Below are positions 35,405 to 43,840 of a DNA stretch of 64,000 bases, piece after piece (position 1 is the stretch's first letter; each line of letters begins with the position of its first letter). The position numbers and the translations under genes were made by a program. Under the pieces are notes generated by a model. It did not search any database and was not told the origin of the DNA. It saw only the letters and a list, made by a program, of their open reading frames with translations. The stretch is from the NCBI RefSeq assembly GCF_047263945.1, contig NZ_JBLAVB010000004.1, forward strand, positions 124,001 through 188,000. The letters run 5' to 3'. Origin of the DNA: Rhodospirillum sp047263945 (GTDB lineage Bacteria; Pseudomonadota; Alphaproteobacteria; Rhodospirillales; Rhodospirillaceae).

Positions 35405-37387
35405 TCAGGAAAACAACTCCTCATCCGATAGCACAGGAGGAAAGGTGAGGACGACCCGTGTCCCACCCTCAGGCGCCGCTTGAAACATCATATCCCCCCC
35501 ATGGGCAGCCATGACCTTGCGGGTGATGGTCAAACCAAGCCCCGTGCCGCGGATGCCGCTGGCGGCAGACCCCCGGTAGTAAAGGTCCCCCATGCGCTCC
35601 CGGTCCTCCAGGCTCAATCCCGGTCCCCGATCAGTCACTGTCACCCGCAGGTTATCCCGGGAATCGATGAAGGCCTCCACCACGACTCGCTCCTGTCCGG
35701 AATACTTCAAGGCATTACTGATAATATTTCCAATGGCGGTCATCGCCATTTCCCGATCCAGCTCCCAGGTCAGCGTTTTTGGGTTCACAGCCAGAGTCAG
35801 CCGATTGGATACTCCCGCCGCGCTCCCGTCTCCCTCCACCAGTCCATTGGCCAAATCCTGCAACATCTGCAGAACCCCTTCCTCCCGCCGATCCAGGGAA
35901 ACGCCCCCGTGTTCCAAGGCTTCGGACGCCAGGAAAGAATCCACCAAAACCGACAGACGGTCGACAAGCCGACGGATCCTGCCGAGCCGTTCGACCGAAG
36001 GTCCGTTCTCCCCCTCCTTCTTAACCTCAATCATTTGGGCCGCCCGGTCTATGGACGCCAGAGGAGAGCGGAACTCATGGACCAACATGGCAATGAACTG
36101 CCGCTGTTCCTCTCCCTTCCGTCTCTCGTAAAGGGCCCGCTGTTCGGCCTTGGAGTGAGCCAAGGCGAATTTCCTTAACCGTCCCGCCAATCCAACATTG
36201 ACCAAAATGGCGTGAAGCACCGCACCGATCAAATAGGCGTTCGTCGTCACCATTGTTGCCGGGAGGAACCCAATATTCGTCAAGAGCAAAGCCAAGACAG
36301 ACAGGACAAGGAAAGCCAAGGCAGCAATGAACCACCAATCTTCATCCGGCCCATGGCCCTTCCAACGGGCCCGTATGGTCACCGCAAAACCGATAAAGAT
36401 GACGCCCAACGTCAGAAGAAAGTATGGGGGAGCAAGGCGGCCATACCATGAGCTTCCCAGGGTTCCGATCACGGCAAGAGCTCCCAGGGAAACGCCCCCG
36501 TAGAGCACCGAAAGGGGGCGATTCCAGCTCCAAAACCGGAAGATCCGCGCCCAGAGCATCAATACCGCAGGAATCCCGGCCAGGGCACAACCAGCAACAA
36601 GCATTGACGGAAAGAGCGCACCCAAAGTGGGAAAAAGCACCGAAATCACGCCCGTTGATCCAAGAAATAGGCCAAACAACGTGGTCAGATAAGCTGCGTA
36701 AACCAAGACGGTCCCATCCCGCGTCCACAGTCCAACGGCGATATTGACCAATGTTGCCAGAAGCAGGGCGCCCAGAAACAGACCGTTCAGAAAGGTCTGA
36801 AGTTCAAAGGTTTCCATCGCTTCGGTCTGGGGAAGGATCGCGCCAGAGACATTCAGTACGCCATGGGTCCAGATCCTTAGATACACTTTGGCGGATTCCC
36901 CTTCTTTCAGGATCAGGGGCACAGCCTGCTTGGTTATTCGAAGAGGGCGTTCGCGCAGCGGTACGGAACTCCCCAGAACGGCGCGCCCTCCTGCAACGGG
37001 GCCATAGACCTGTATCTCTGTCAGAAAGGGCACCCCCAACACCAACAGCCAGTCATCCCCCACCCCAAAAGGCCGCCGAACGGTGAACCGCACCCACAGG
37101 GCCGCATCCTGATAGCCCAACGACCCCGTCCAGGGGGGTCTCCTGAACCCGTCTCGGTGCCCGGAGTCGGTCATGTCCTCAAAGGTCAGGACCTTGCTCG
37201 GGTCCAACTGGATCTCCCAATGATCCTCAAGCTTGGACAGGGCCGCTCTATCGTCGAGGGAAATGACAGCATGCGCTTCTCTCAGCTCTTTCGCCGAGGC
37301 CATCGCCAATCCACCCCCATACCGAGAGATCCCGATACATGCAATCAGTACAGCCATGAGGCCGACAAATATCCCCCTCCGACACAT
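35405..37387 (-). CDS. Sensor histidine kinase with 7TM-DISM sensor region
   Basis: A 660-residue kinase. The ATG complementary to 37385-37387 (GGGAAG upstream) yields a signal/anchor helix, then an extracellular 7TMR-DISMED2-like domain (about 45-190, with LWVRFTVRRPF and ILPQTEAMETFELQ), seven membrane helices (about 200-400), and a kinase core with phospho-His in VHEFRSPLASIDRAA and ATPase boxes NIISNALKYSG, VTDRGPGLS and GTGLGLTI. A divergent OmpR-type regulator gene starts 93 bp away, so the two form a likely two-component pair. 7TM-DISM domains are thought to sense carbohydrates or other small molecules; the ligand here is unknown. Confidence 0.9.
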   Translation of the reverse strand: MCRRGIFVGLMAVLIACIGISRYGGGLAMASAKELREAHAVISLDDRAALSKLEDHWEIQLDPSKVLTFEDMTDSGHRDGFRRPPWTGSLGYQDAALWVRFTVRRPFGVGDDWLLVLGVPFLTEIQVYGPVAGGRAVLGSSVPLRERPLRITKQAVPLILKEGESAKVYLRIWTHGVLNVSGAILPQTEAMETFELQTFLNGLFLGALLLATLVNIAVGLWTRDGTVLVYAAYLTTLFGLFLGSTGVISVLFPTLGALFPSMLVAGCALAGIPAVLMLWARIFRFWSWNRPLSVLYGGVSLGALAVIGTLGSSWYGRLAPPYFLLTLGVIFIGFAVTIRARWKGHGPDEDWWFIAALAFLVLSVLALLLTNIGFLPATMVTTNAYLIGAVLHAILVNVGLAGRLRKFALAHSKAEQRALYERRKGEEQRQFIAMLVHEFRSPLASIDRAAQMIEVKKEGENGPSVERLGRIRRLVDRLSVLVDSFLASEALEHGGVSLDRREEGVLQMLQDLANGLVEGDGSAAGVSNRLTLAVNPKTLTWELDREMAMTAIGNIISNALKYSGQERVVVEAFIDSRDNLRVTVTDRGPGLSLEDRERMGDLYYRGSAASGIRGTGLGLTITRKVMAAHGGDMMFQAAPEGGTRVVLTFPPVLSDEELFS

Positions 37388-37479
37388 TGAAACTTCCCGC
37401 CCAAACAAGATACTATATCCAAGCAATACAGACCTATGATCGTCTCATTAGAACACAGCCTCACGTCAGGAGAAACGTC

Positions 37480-38247
37480 TTGCCGTCCGCCGATAGTATG
37501 GAAAATTCGCATCGCGAACAGGGTGAAACCGCCAACATCCATGTCCTTGTCGTCGACGATGACTCAGGTCTCCGGGCCGATCTTGCCGACTTTTTGAGGA
37601 ATAAGGGATTCCGTTGCGACGCTGCGGATAGCGCTGAAACCATGCGCGCCATGCTTGACGGCGGGCTCCGGCCAGAGATTATCGTTCTGGATCTGATGCT
37701 TCCGGGACAGACAGGTCTGCAAGCCGTCCGCACCCTGCGCGAAACCAGCGATGTCCCCGTCTTGATGCTGACCTGCCTGGGAGACGGGGAACACCATATG
37801 GCCGGATTGCAATCCGGAGCCGATGCTTTTCTGCCCAAAACCTCCAGCCTGGATCTGATCGAAACCGCCATGCGGAGTGTCTTGCGCCGTGCAGGCCTCC
37901 GCCGCACCGCGTCTCAGGCTCCAGGGAAAGAGAGGGGAGGTCCGACGTCTTCTTCAGGAACCTGGACTCTGGACTTGCACACCTGGACCCTGGAGACCCC
38001 CGGGGGCCGCCAAGCTCCCCTGACTTTGGCCGAACGGGGCTTCCTGAAACCTCTGATCGAAAGTCGAGGCCGCCCCATCGACCGCTCCAGCCTGCTCAAG
38101 GCCATGGACAAGCCGGACACGGAGACCAATCGACGCAACCTGGACACATTGGCCCGACGCTTGCGCCGCAAAGTGGAAAGCCAAACCGGCACCCCCCTCC
38201 CGCTGACTTCCGTCTATGGCGAGGGCTACGTCTTCACCGGGGTCTGA
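37480..38247 (+). CDS. OmpR/PhoB-type response regulator
   Basis: About 255 residues: a receiver domain (VLVVDDDSGLRADL; phospho-acceptor Asp in IIVLDLMLPGQTG; VLMLTCLGD; Lys in FLPKTSS) joined by a variable linker to a winged-helix DNA-binding domain (LTLAERGFLKPLIESRG...RRLRRKVES...TSVYGEGYVF). The TTG at 37480 has AGGAGA six bases upstream and is the preferred start; the ATG at 37498 lacks this. It is divergent from a 7TM sensor kinase, presumably its partner. Its stop is only 3 bp from the convergent aminotransferase gene's stop, with no terminator between. Confidence 0.88.
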   Translation: MPSADSMENSHREQGETANIHVLVVDDDSGLRADLADFLRNKGFRCDAADSAETMRAMLDGGLRPEIIVLDLMLPGQTGLQAVRTLRETSDVPVLMLTCLGDGEHHMAGLQSGADAFLPKTSSLDLIETAMRSVLRRAGLRRTASQAPGKERGGPTSSSGTWTLDLHTWTLETPGGRQAPLTLAERGFLKPLIESRGRPIDRSSLLKAMDKPDTETNRRNLDTLARRLRRKVESQTGTPLPLTSVYGEGYVFTGV

Positions 38248-38250
38248 GCC

Positions 38251-39423
38251 TCAGGCCCCGGCACCATCGAGCCAAACGGCGAGACGTCGCGCGGCCTCTT
38301 CCACAGCCTCCGTGGATCCACAGAAACTGAACCGACAAAACCGCCCGCCCCGGTCCGCGTCAAAATCCAGTCCTGGGGTTGCCGCCACGCCGGTTTCGGT
38401 CAACATGCGCCCACAGAAACCCAAGCTGTCGTTGGTCAGATGCCCCACGTCAGCATAAAGATAGAACGCGCCGTCAGCGGGGGCGAATTCTCGGAACCCG
38501 GCCTTGGGTAACTCCCGGACCAGAACCTCCCGGTTTCGGGTATAGCGGGTAATGTTGTCCTGGAAAGACGCTCGATGGCGCAGGGCAGAGATCCCCGCAT
38601 ACTGGGACACGGTCGGGGCATTGATGAAAAGATTCTGCGCCAGGCATTCCGCAGCGCGGATCATATCGGGCGGCATGACCAGCCAGCCGAGGCGCCAGCC
38701 CGTCATGCAAAAATACTTGGAGAAGCTGTTGACCACGATGGGGTGGTCAGCCATGCCCGCCGTGCTGACCGCATCCATGCCATAGGTGATCCCGTGGTAG
38801 ATTTCGTCTGAAATCAGACGGATCCCCCTTTTCCCGCAGTAGTCGACCAAGGCGCGCAGCTCCTCCGCGGGCATGATCGTCCCTGTCGGGTTCGCGGGAC
38901 TGGCAACGATCAACCCATCCAAGCCCTGCCCCTCCATCTCCTGATAGGCCTCCAGAACGGCGACCGTCGGCTGATATCGGGTTTCCGGCCCCGTCGGCAG
39001 AATCACCGGCTCGCACCCCAAAGAGGACAGAATGTGGCGGTAGGCGGGATAACCGGGCGCCGCCAGTGCCACCCGGTCGCCGATGTCGAAGGCGCTCAAA
39101 AAGGCCAGGATGAAGCCACTGCTTGATCCGGTGGTTACGACAATGCGAGCCGGATCCACCTCCATCCCCTGGGTCACCTGATAGTCCCGGGCGATCGCCT
39201 GCCGCAATTCCGGCAGGCCAAGGGCCACCGTATACCCCAAAGTGTCCGCACGAACCCGATCGGCGACCTCAGCCCGGCAAAGATCCGGCAATCCCGTGGA
39301 GGGCTGCCCCACTTCCAAGTGCAGAACGTCGGCCCCTCCGGCCTCCCGCTCCGCAGCGGCGCGCATGACATCCATGACGATAAAGGGGGGCACCTGCCCC
39401 CGGCGAGCGACTTTCAATGCCAT
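38251..39423 (-). CDS. Class I/II pyridoxal-phosphate aminotransferase
   Basis: A 390-residue aspartate-aminotransferase-fold enzyme. Marks: VGQPSTGLP, GSSSGFILAFLSAFDIGDRVALA, SPANPTGTIMP, YHGITYG, the PLP lysine in NSFSKYFCMTGWRLGW, and the arginine in FCRFSFCGS. The start is the ATG complementary to 39421-39423 (MALKVARRG); longer frames run back into a repeat. The amino-acid substrate cannot be read from the sequence. It is flanked by a family A repeat upstream and is convergent with the response regulator. Confidence 0.9.
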   Translation of the reverse strand: MALKVARRGQVPPFIVMDVMRAAAEREAGGADVLHLEVGQPSTGLPDLCRAEVADRVRADTLGYTVALGLPELRQAIARDYQVTQGMEVDPARIVVTTGSSSGFILAFLSAFDIGDRVALAAPGYPAYRHILSSLGCEPVILPTGPETRYQPTVAVLEAYQEMEGQGLDGLIVASPANPTGTIMPAEELRALVDYCGKRGIRLISDEIYHGITYGMDAVSTAGMADHPIVVNSFSKYFCMTGWRLGWLVMPPDMIRAAECLAQNLFINAPTVSQYAGISALRHRASFQDNITRYTRNREVLVRELPKAGFREFAPADGAFYLYADVGHLTNDSLGFCGRMLTETGVAATPGLDFDADRGGRFCRFSFCGSTEAVEEAARRLAVWLDGAGA

Positions 39424-39460
39424 TGGAAACGATCCCGAACGGAAGAAACAAAAACTCGAA

Positions 39461-39672
39461 ACGCGGCGGTGTCTCGTCTTTTTTGGGCGAGTGCCCAAAC
39501 CCCTTTGGGGGCGATGCCCCCAAACCCCCATTTTTCTTTTAAAAATAACAGCCTGAGGCCCCAGAGCCCTCTTTTGGGATCAAAGGGTCCGTGACCCTTT
39601 GCGGGTTTGGGCAGAGCCCAAAAACTGCGAAGCAGGTTTTCCGGATGTTCGAGGAAACGGTGTATAGACCGC
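39461..39672 (-). repeat. Family A palindromic repeat, copy 4 (hybrid form)
   Basis: The first half matches other reversed copies closely (GGGCGAGTGCCC, GGGGGCGATGCCCCC, CCCCCATTTTTCTTTTAAAA, identical core to the copy at 58173). The second half is different: AAAGGGTCCGTGACCCTTT and TTTGGGCAGAGCCCAAA hairpins replace the GGGGCCGAAAGGCCCC module. The ends are degenerate (CGGCGGTGTCTCGTC, AACGGTGTATAGACCG). It lies between the aminotransferase start and the 3' end of the gamma-glutamyltransferase-like gene. Confidence 0.75.
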
Positions 39673-39697
39673 CGCGTACCCTTGGGACAAAAAGCCC

Positions 39698-41029
39698 CTA
39701 CTTACCGGCGCGCAACCCGTATCCGGCCCCCCGGGGATCCACCGCAGCGGCGCAGGTTTCCGGATTTCGGGGAATGCCGCCGGGGCAGGACGCCACATTG
39801 ACCCGCGCCGGAGCCGCCACCGCCTGATTGTTCACCACCGATTGGAGCGGCGTGCCCTCACCGGCCGCCAAAATCGCCGCGCTCAAAGCCTCGACAATCC
39901 CAGACGCCCCCCGCCCACCAGCAGCAATCCCAAGATGGAAGGCATGCACATTGCGGTTCACTTTGAGCAAAGTGGCTAAGGCCTCCCCGCTTCCCCCGAC
40001 GGCAGGGGGCGGCGAGATCAGGAAGCCCTGGTTGGGCATCTCGATCCCGGTGCCAAAGGGCCGCCCCATGCTCAGAACACAGGCGACACCATTGCCCAGG
40101 CTGTCGGCGACCACATAACCTGTGGAACCGGGAGCGGATTCAACGGAGGGGCTGCCCAGGTTCGGAGCTCCAAAAGTATGAACCTCCTGATAGCCTTCTT
40201 CCCGCACTTTGGATCGGTCCTCCCGCGGCAGTTCATTCCGCAGATCCTGCAGGGTCAGACCGAAACCGGCCATGCTTGCGGCCTCGACCATCTCCCGGGC
40301 CATCGTCCCGTCATGCATTTCGCCTGGCCCCCTTTGGCGAATGCGGCCCAGGGATCCGGCCAGATTATGCAGAGCAATCTTTTGCCCTTCGACCAGACCC
40401 GCCGCAAAGGAACTGGCCGCCGTATCCGGTCCCCGGGGGAAGTCGGCCATCCGTTGAACCAGAGCCCGGGAGGCAGGAAAGCCAAAGCGCGCCAGATTTT
40501 CCGCTGGCGCCACCAGCGTTTCCCAGCGCAGGGACCCGGACCGGGCATGCAAAGCAAAGAGGCCCCGGGCGAGTGCGGGCACGGCCATGGATCCCTTGGG
40601 TCCGGGCAGGGTCGATGCGTTGGGCAGGAATTCCAGGGCTTGGACCGCATCCGCCTCCGCATCATAGGACAGGCAGATCCCCCCGCCCCCAAGCCCGGCA
40701 GAGGACGGCAGGGTTACGGCCAAAGTGAAGCCCATGGCAACGGCGGCGTCAAAGGCCAGTCCTCCGGCACTGAGCACATCCCGTCCGACGAGCACCGCCT
40801 GGGGTTCGTCGGCCGCAATGACGCCGGAGAATCCTTCTACATATCCAATGGTCCCCACCTGCAGGTCGTCGGCGCAACCGCCAACCAGGAGGAGCGAGGC
40901 TGTCGCAAGCGCCGCCAATCCGATGCGCCCGCCAGCGGTATTCGATTGACCGCGTTGACGCGAGCCGCTCCCCCCCCTAGCTTGACAGGATGCCCGTGTC
41001 GTCTGGCGTATTTTCTCGAATGGGACCAT
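39698..41029 (-). CDS. Gamma-glutamyltransferase-like lipoprotein
   Basis: About 443 residues, shorter than typical gamma-glutamyltransferases (about 550-600). The N-terminus ends in a lipobox (ATASLLLVGGC), so the protein is probably lipid-anchored in the envelope. Family features: SAGGLAFDAAVAMGFTLAV, SSAGLGGGGICLSYDAEADAVQALEF, and a Ser-Thr-Gly at the autoprocessing site (APGSTGYVVADSLGNGVACV), keeping the nucleophile threonine although the flanking histidine is changed to glycine. MPNQGFLIS follows. It may process extracellular gamma-glutamyl compounds, or be a divergent relative; activity is uncertain. It is divergent from the M48 protease gene, with only 25 bp between starts. Confidence 0.78.
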   Translation of the reverse strand: MVPFEKIRQTTRASCQARGGSGSRQRGQSNTAGGRIGLAALATASLLLVGGCADDLQVGTIGYVEGFSGVIAADEPQAVLVGRDVLSAGGLAFDAAVAMGFTLAVTLPSSAGLGGGGICLSYDAEADAVQALEFLPNASTLPGPKGSMAVPALARGLFALHARSGSLRWETLVAPAENLARFGFPASRALVQRMADFPRGPDTAASSFAAGLVEGQKIALHNLAGSLGRIRQRGPGEMHDGTMAREMVEAASMAGFGLTLQDLRNELPREDRSKVREEGYQEVHTFGAPNLGSPSVESAPGSTGYVVADSLGNGVACVLSMGRPFGTGIEMPNQGFLISPPPAVGGSGEALATLLKVNRNVHAFHLGIAAGGRGASGIVEALSAAILAAGEGTPLQSVVNNQAVAAPARVNVASCPGGIPRNPETCAAAVDPRGAGYGLRAGK

Positions 41030-41054
41030 CCGCAAGGAGGCCCTCTGAAACCTG

Positions 41055-42464
41055 GTGAAACGCATGCGCTTCCTCGTTGCTATCCGCCTTACCGGAACCG
41101 TGGTCACCGGCGGGGTGCTGACTTGTCTTAGGGTCGGACTGGTGATGGCCACCGTCCTGGGGCTGTCGACGGCACCCGTTTGGGCGAGAGGGATGTCCCT
41201 GATCCGCGACGCGGAAATTGAAAATACCATTGGTATGATCGCCGCGCCACTCTCCAGGGCAGCGGGGATTGGAGATCGGGTCATTACCATCCGCTTGATC
41301 AACGACGACGCCATCAATGCCTTCGCTACCACGGGCAACCGCATCTTCATCAATACGGGCACAATCCTCAAGTCCCGCGGCCCAAACGAATTGAAGGGCG
41401 TGATCGCCCACGAAATCGGCCACTTGGCTGGGGGCCACCTGATCCACCTGCAGGACAAGCTGGATCAGACCTTTATGTATAGCATGCTCGGCATGCTCGC
41501 CGGAGCGGCGGCAGGGGCGGCCTCGGGCCGGGGAGATGTGGCCGGGGCGGTCATGCTCGGCGCCCAGCACGCGGCCCAACGCAACCTTCTGGCCTTCAGC
41601 CGGACCCAGGAGAACAGTGCCGACTCCTTCGCGATGCGGGCACTCGACGCCACCCACCAATCCTCCAAAGGATTGCTGCGCTTTTTCGAGGAGTTGGGCG
41701 ATCAGGAAGCCCTGATTTCAAGCAGTCAGGACCCCTATGTGCGCACCCACCCCTTGACTCGGGACCGCGTGAGCGCTTTGGCCAACCATGTGGCCAAATC
41801 GCCCTATTCGGACGTTCCTCCCCCTGCGGCGGAGGTCGAGGCCTTCGAACGGGTCCAGGCGAAATTGCTGGCTTACCTGAAGCCCGGGGTCAGCACCATG
41901 ACCAAATACCCGGCTACGGACCGGTCCATTGCCGGTCGCTATGCCCATGCCATTGCCTATTTCCGCCGATCGGACCTGGGACGGGCCCTCCCCATGATCG
42001 ACGGCCTCATCGCCGACCGCCCCCAAGACCCCTACTTCGAAGAGTTGCGCGGCCAGATGCTGGTCGAAAACCAACGCCTCGCCGAAGGTGTCGCCTCCTA
42101 CGAAAAGGCCGTCCGCCTCGCCCCGACCGAACCCCTGATCCTGGTCTCCCTGGCCCATGCCCAGGTGGAATTGGGCGATCGGTCGAACCTGGAGAAAGCA
42201 CGCACCAACCTGAAGGCAGCCCTGAACCTGGAGCCGAACAATCCCTTTGCCTGGAAGCAATTGGCCAAAGCCGAAGGGAAACTGGGCAACGAGGGCATGG
42301 CGACCTTGGCTCTGGCCGAAATGGCCATGGCCCAGGGCAACCCCCGGGAGGCACTGGCCCATGCCCACCGGGCCGAAGGACGCATCCCCAAAGGGTCACG
42401 GGACGCCCTGCGCCTGCAGGATCTGATCGCCGAAGCCGAGCGCCTCAAGGACAAGGAAAACTAG
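41055..42464 (+). CDS. M48 family metalloprotease with TPR repeats (BepA/YfgC-like)
   Basis: A 469-residue periplasmic protease. A signal peptide (about 1-45, LVMATVLGLSTAPVWARG) leads to an M48 domain with HEIGH-zinc motif (GVIAHEIGHLAGGH) and the distal glutamate region (RTQENSADSFAMRAL). The C-terminal half (about 285-469) holds TPR-like helical repeats, as in BepA, which handles LptD/Bam outer-membrane assembly. The start is a GTG at 41055 or an ATG at 41064. An LrgA/LrgB pair follows 4 bp downstream and is probably co-transcribed. Divergent from the gamma-glutamyltransferase-like gene. Confidence 0.9.
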   Translation: MKRMRFLVAIRLTGTVVTGGVLTCLRVGLVMATVLGLSTAPVWARGMSLIRDAEIENTIGMIAAPLSRAAGIGDRVITIRLINDDAINAFATTGNRIFINTGTILKSRGPNELKGVIAHEIGHLAGGHLIHLQDKLDQTFMYSMLGMLAGAAAGAASGRGDVAGAVMLGAQHAAQRNLLAFSRTQENSADSFAMRALDATHQSSKGLLRFFEELGDQEALISSSQDPYVRTHPLTRDRVSALANHVAKSPYSDVPPPAAEVEAFERVQAKLLAYLKPGVSTMTKYPATDRSIAGRYAHAIAYFRRSDLGRALPMIDGLIADRPQDPYFEELRGQMLVENQRLAEGVASYEKAVRLAPTEPLILVSLAHAQVELGDRSNLEKARTNLKAALNLEPNNPFAWKQLAKAEGKLGNEGMATLALAEMAMAQGNPREALAHAHRAEGRIPKGSRDALRLQDLIAEAERLKDKEN

Positions 42465-42468
42465 GATC

Positions 42469-42861
42469 ATGCCCGCCGCCATGGCTGCCCTGTTCCTCTG
42501 CCAACTTCTGGGGGAACTGGCTGCCCGCCTGACTCACCTTCCCATTCCCGGTCCCGTGGCTGGCATGGTCCTGCTTCTGATCTGGCTGACCTGGGGTCGG
42601 TTCACCCCACAAGCCTTGCCCCAGACCGCCCGGGGCCTCCTGTCCCACCTGTCCCTGTTGTTCGTTCCTGCCGGCGCCGGTATCGTCCTGCACCTCCAGC
42701 GTCTATCCGAGCAATGGCTCGCCATTTCCGTCGCCGTCGTGGGTAGCACCCTGCTGGCCCTGGTGGCCACTGCCGTGACGTTTCGAGTGGTGGCTAAGGC
42801 CATGGGACTCGACCAAGTGACCCGCGAGGATCCACAAGAGAGCGGGAGCCCCCTCCCATGA
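42469..42861 (+). CDS. CidA/LrgA family membrane protein
   Basis: A 130-residue membrane protein with four probable helices and the family's LGELAARLTHLPIPGPVAGMVLLL region near the N-terminus and VPAGAGIVLHL in the middle. Together with LrgB it forms the holin-like/pyruvate-linked Lrg system. The stop overlaps the ATG of the LrgB gene (ATGA), showing translational coupling. The last residues (about 110-130) are a polar cytoplasmic tail. It starts 4 bp after the M48 protease gene. Confidence 0.88.
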   Translation: MPAAMAALFLCQLLGELAARLTHLPIPGPVAGMVLLLIWLTWGRFTPQALPQTARGLLSHLSLLFVPAGAGIVLHLQRLSEQWLAISVAVVGSTLLALVATAVTFRVVAKAMGLDQVTREDPQESGSPLP

Positions 42862-43583
42862 CCGGTGCCGATCCCTTGACGGACCTCTGGGTCTACCTGA
42901 ACACCACGCCCCTGTTCTGGCTCTGGGTGACCCTTATGGCCTATCTTGTGGGTCATGCCCTTCACGTGAAAGCCAGAGGGGCACCCTTGGTCAACCCTGT
43001 GGCCATCGCCGTGGGCCTGATCATCGCCCTGCTTTGGGCCACCAAGACCTCCTACGAGCACTATTTCGAAGGCGCCCAGTTCATCCACTTTCTGTTGGGT
43101 CCGGCCACAGTCGCCCTGGCCGTGCCCCTGTTCGAGAACCTGGGCCGGGTCCGCAGGGTACTGATCCCCATGACAGCGGCGCTGGTCGTCGGTTCCATCG
43201 TCGCGGCAGCCTCGGCCATGATCCTGGGGAAACTGATGGGGGCTTCGCCGGAGGTCGTTCTCTCGCTGGCGCCGAAATCGGTCACCAGCCCCATCGCCAT
43301 GGGCATCAGCGAAAGCATTGGTGGCCTGCCCCGGTTGACCGCTGCCCTGGTCATCCTGACGGGCATCCTGGGAGCCATTCTTGTTACGCCCCTGATGGAC
43401 CGCTTGGGTATTCGCGACTATCAGGCCCGGGGGTTCGCCGCCGGTTTGGCGGCCCATGGCATCGGTACGGCCCGGGCCTTCCAGGTCCACCCCATCGCCG
43501 GAGCCTTCGCCGGGATCGGCATGGGGCTGAACGGGCTGGTCACGACCGTGGTCGTTGCCGTTCTGGTAGCCGTGTTAACCTGA
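42858..43583 (+). CDS. LrgB/CidB family membrane protein
   Basis: A 241-residue integral membrane protein with several helices and the family signatures HFLLGPATVALAVPLFENL, SLAPKSVTSPIAMGISESIGG, LTAALVILTGILGA and ARGFAAGLAAHGIGTARAF. It is the partner of the LrgA-like gene, whose stop codon it overlaps. In other bacteria LrgAB/CidAB affect pyruvate transport and cell lysis; which applies here is unknown. A strong hairpin follows at 43703. Confidence 0.92.
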   Translation: MTGADPLTDLWVYLNTTPLFWLWVTLMAYLVGHALHVKARGAPLVNPVAIAVGLIIALLWATKTSYEHYFEGAQFIHFLLGPATVALAVPLFENLGRVRRVLIPMTAALVVGSIVAAASAMILGKLMGASPEVVLSLAPKSVTSPIAMGISESIGGLPRLTAALVILTGILGAILVTPLMDRLGIRDYQARGFAAGLAAHGIGTARAFQVHPIAGAFAGIGMGLNGLVTTVVVAVLVAVLT

Positions 43584-43702
43584 AGGGGGAGCATGGCCCA
43601 TCAAATTCCCGCGATCAGAGCGCCCCGCCCTTGCCCCGGAGCAGTTGATCACGCACACTTCCGCCACGTTTATCCGCCTGACTCGGGTGGCCTCTCCGTT
43701 TA

Positions 43703-43750
43703 GATCAAACCGCCCTAAATCGGAATCGATTCAGGGCGGGTAATTTGATC
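43703..43750. repeat. Strong hairpin after the LrgB gene
   Basis: GATCAAA-CCGCCCT at 43703-43717 pairs with AGGGCGG and TTTGATC at 43732-43750, with further inner pairing of AATCG/CGATT. It may end lrgB transcription and abuts a family C repeat. Confidence 0.6.
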
Positions 43751-43816
43751 TGGATTCAATAAGTTGAACATCGAGTGGACCGGAAAGCCGGTGCCCACTT
43801 TTCCGCTCGATGCTCT
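43751..43816 (+). repeat. Family C palindromic repeat, copy 1
   Basis: Outer arms CATCGAG/CTCGATG and inner arms CGGAAAG/CTTTTCCG surround CCGGTGCCCA. The left part TGGATTCAATAAGTTGAAC resembles TGGATCATATGGTTAGAAC of the copy at 50611, although the outer stem sequences differ. Repeats of the type CCGGTGCCCACTTTTCC are common in alphaproteobacterial intergenic DNA. Confidence 0.7.
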
Positions 43817-43840
43817 AGATATCACGAGGATTATGATCCC

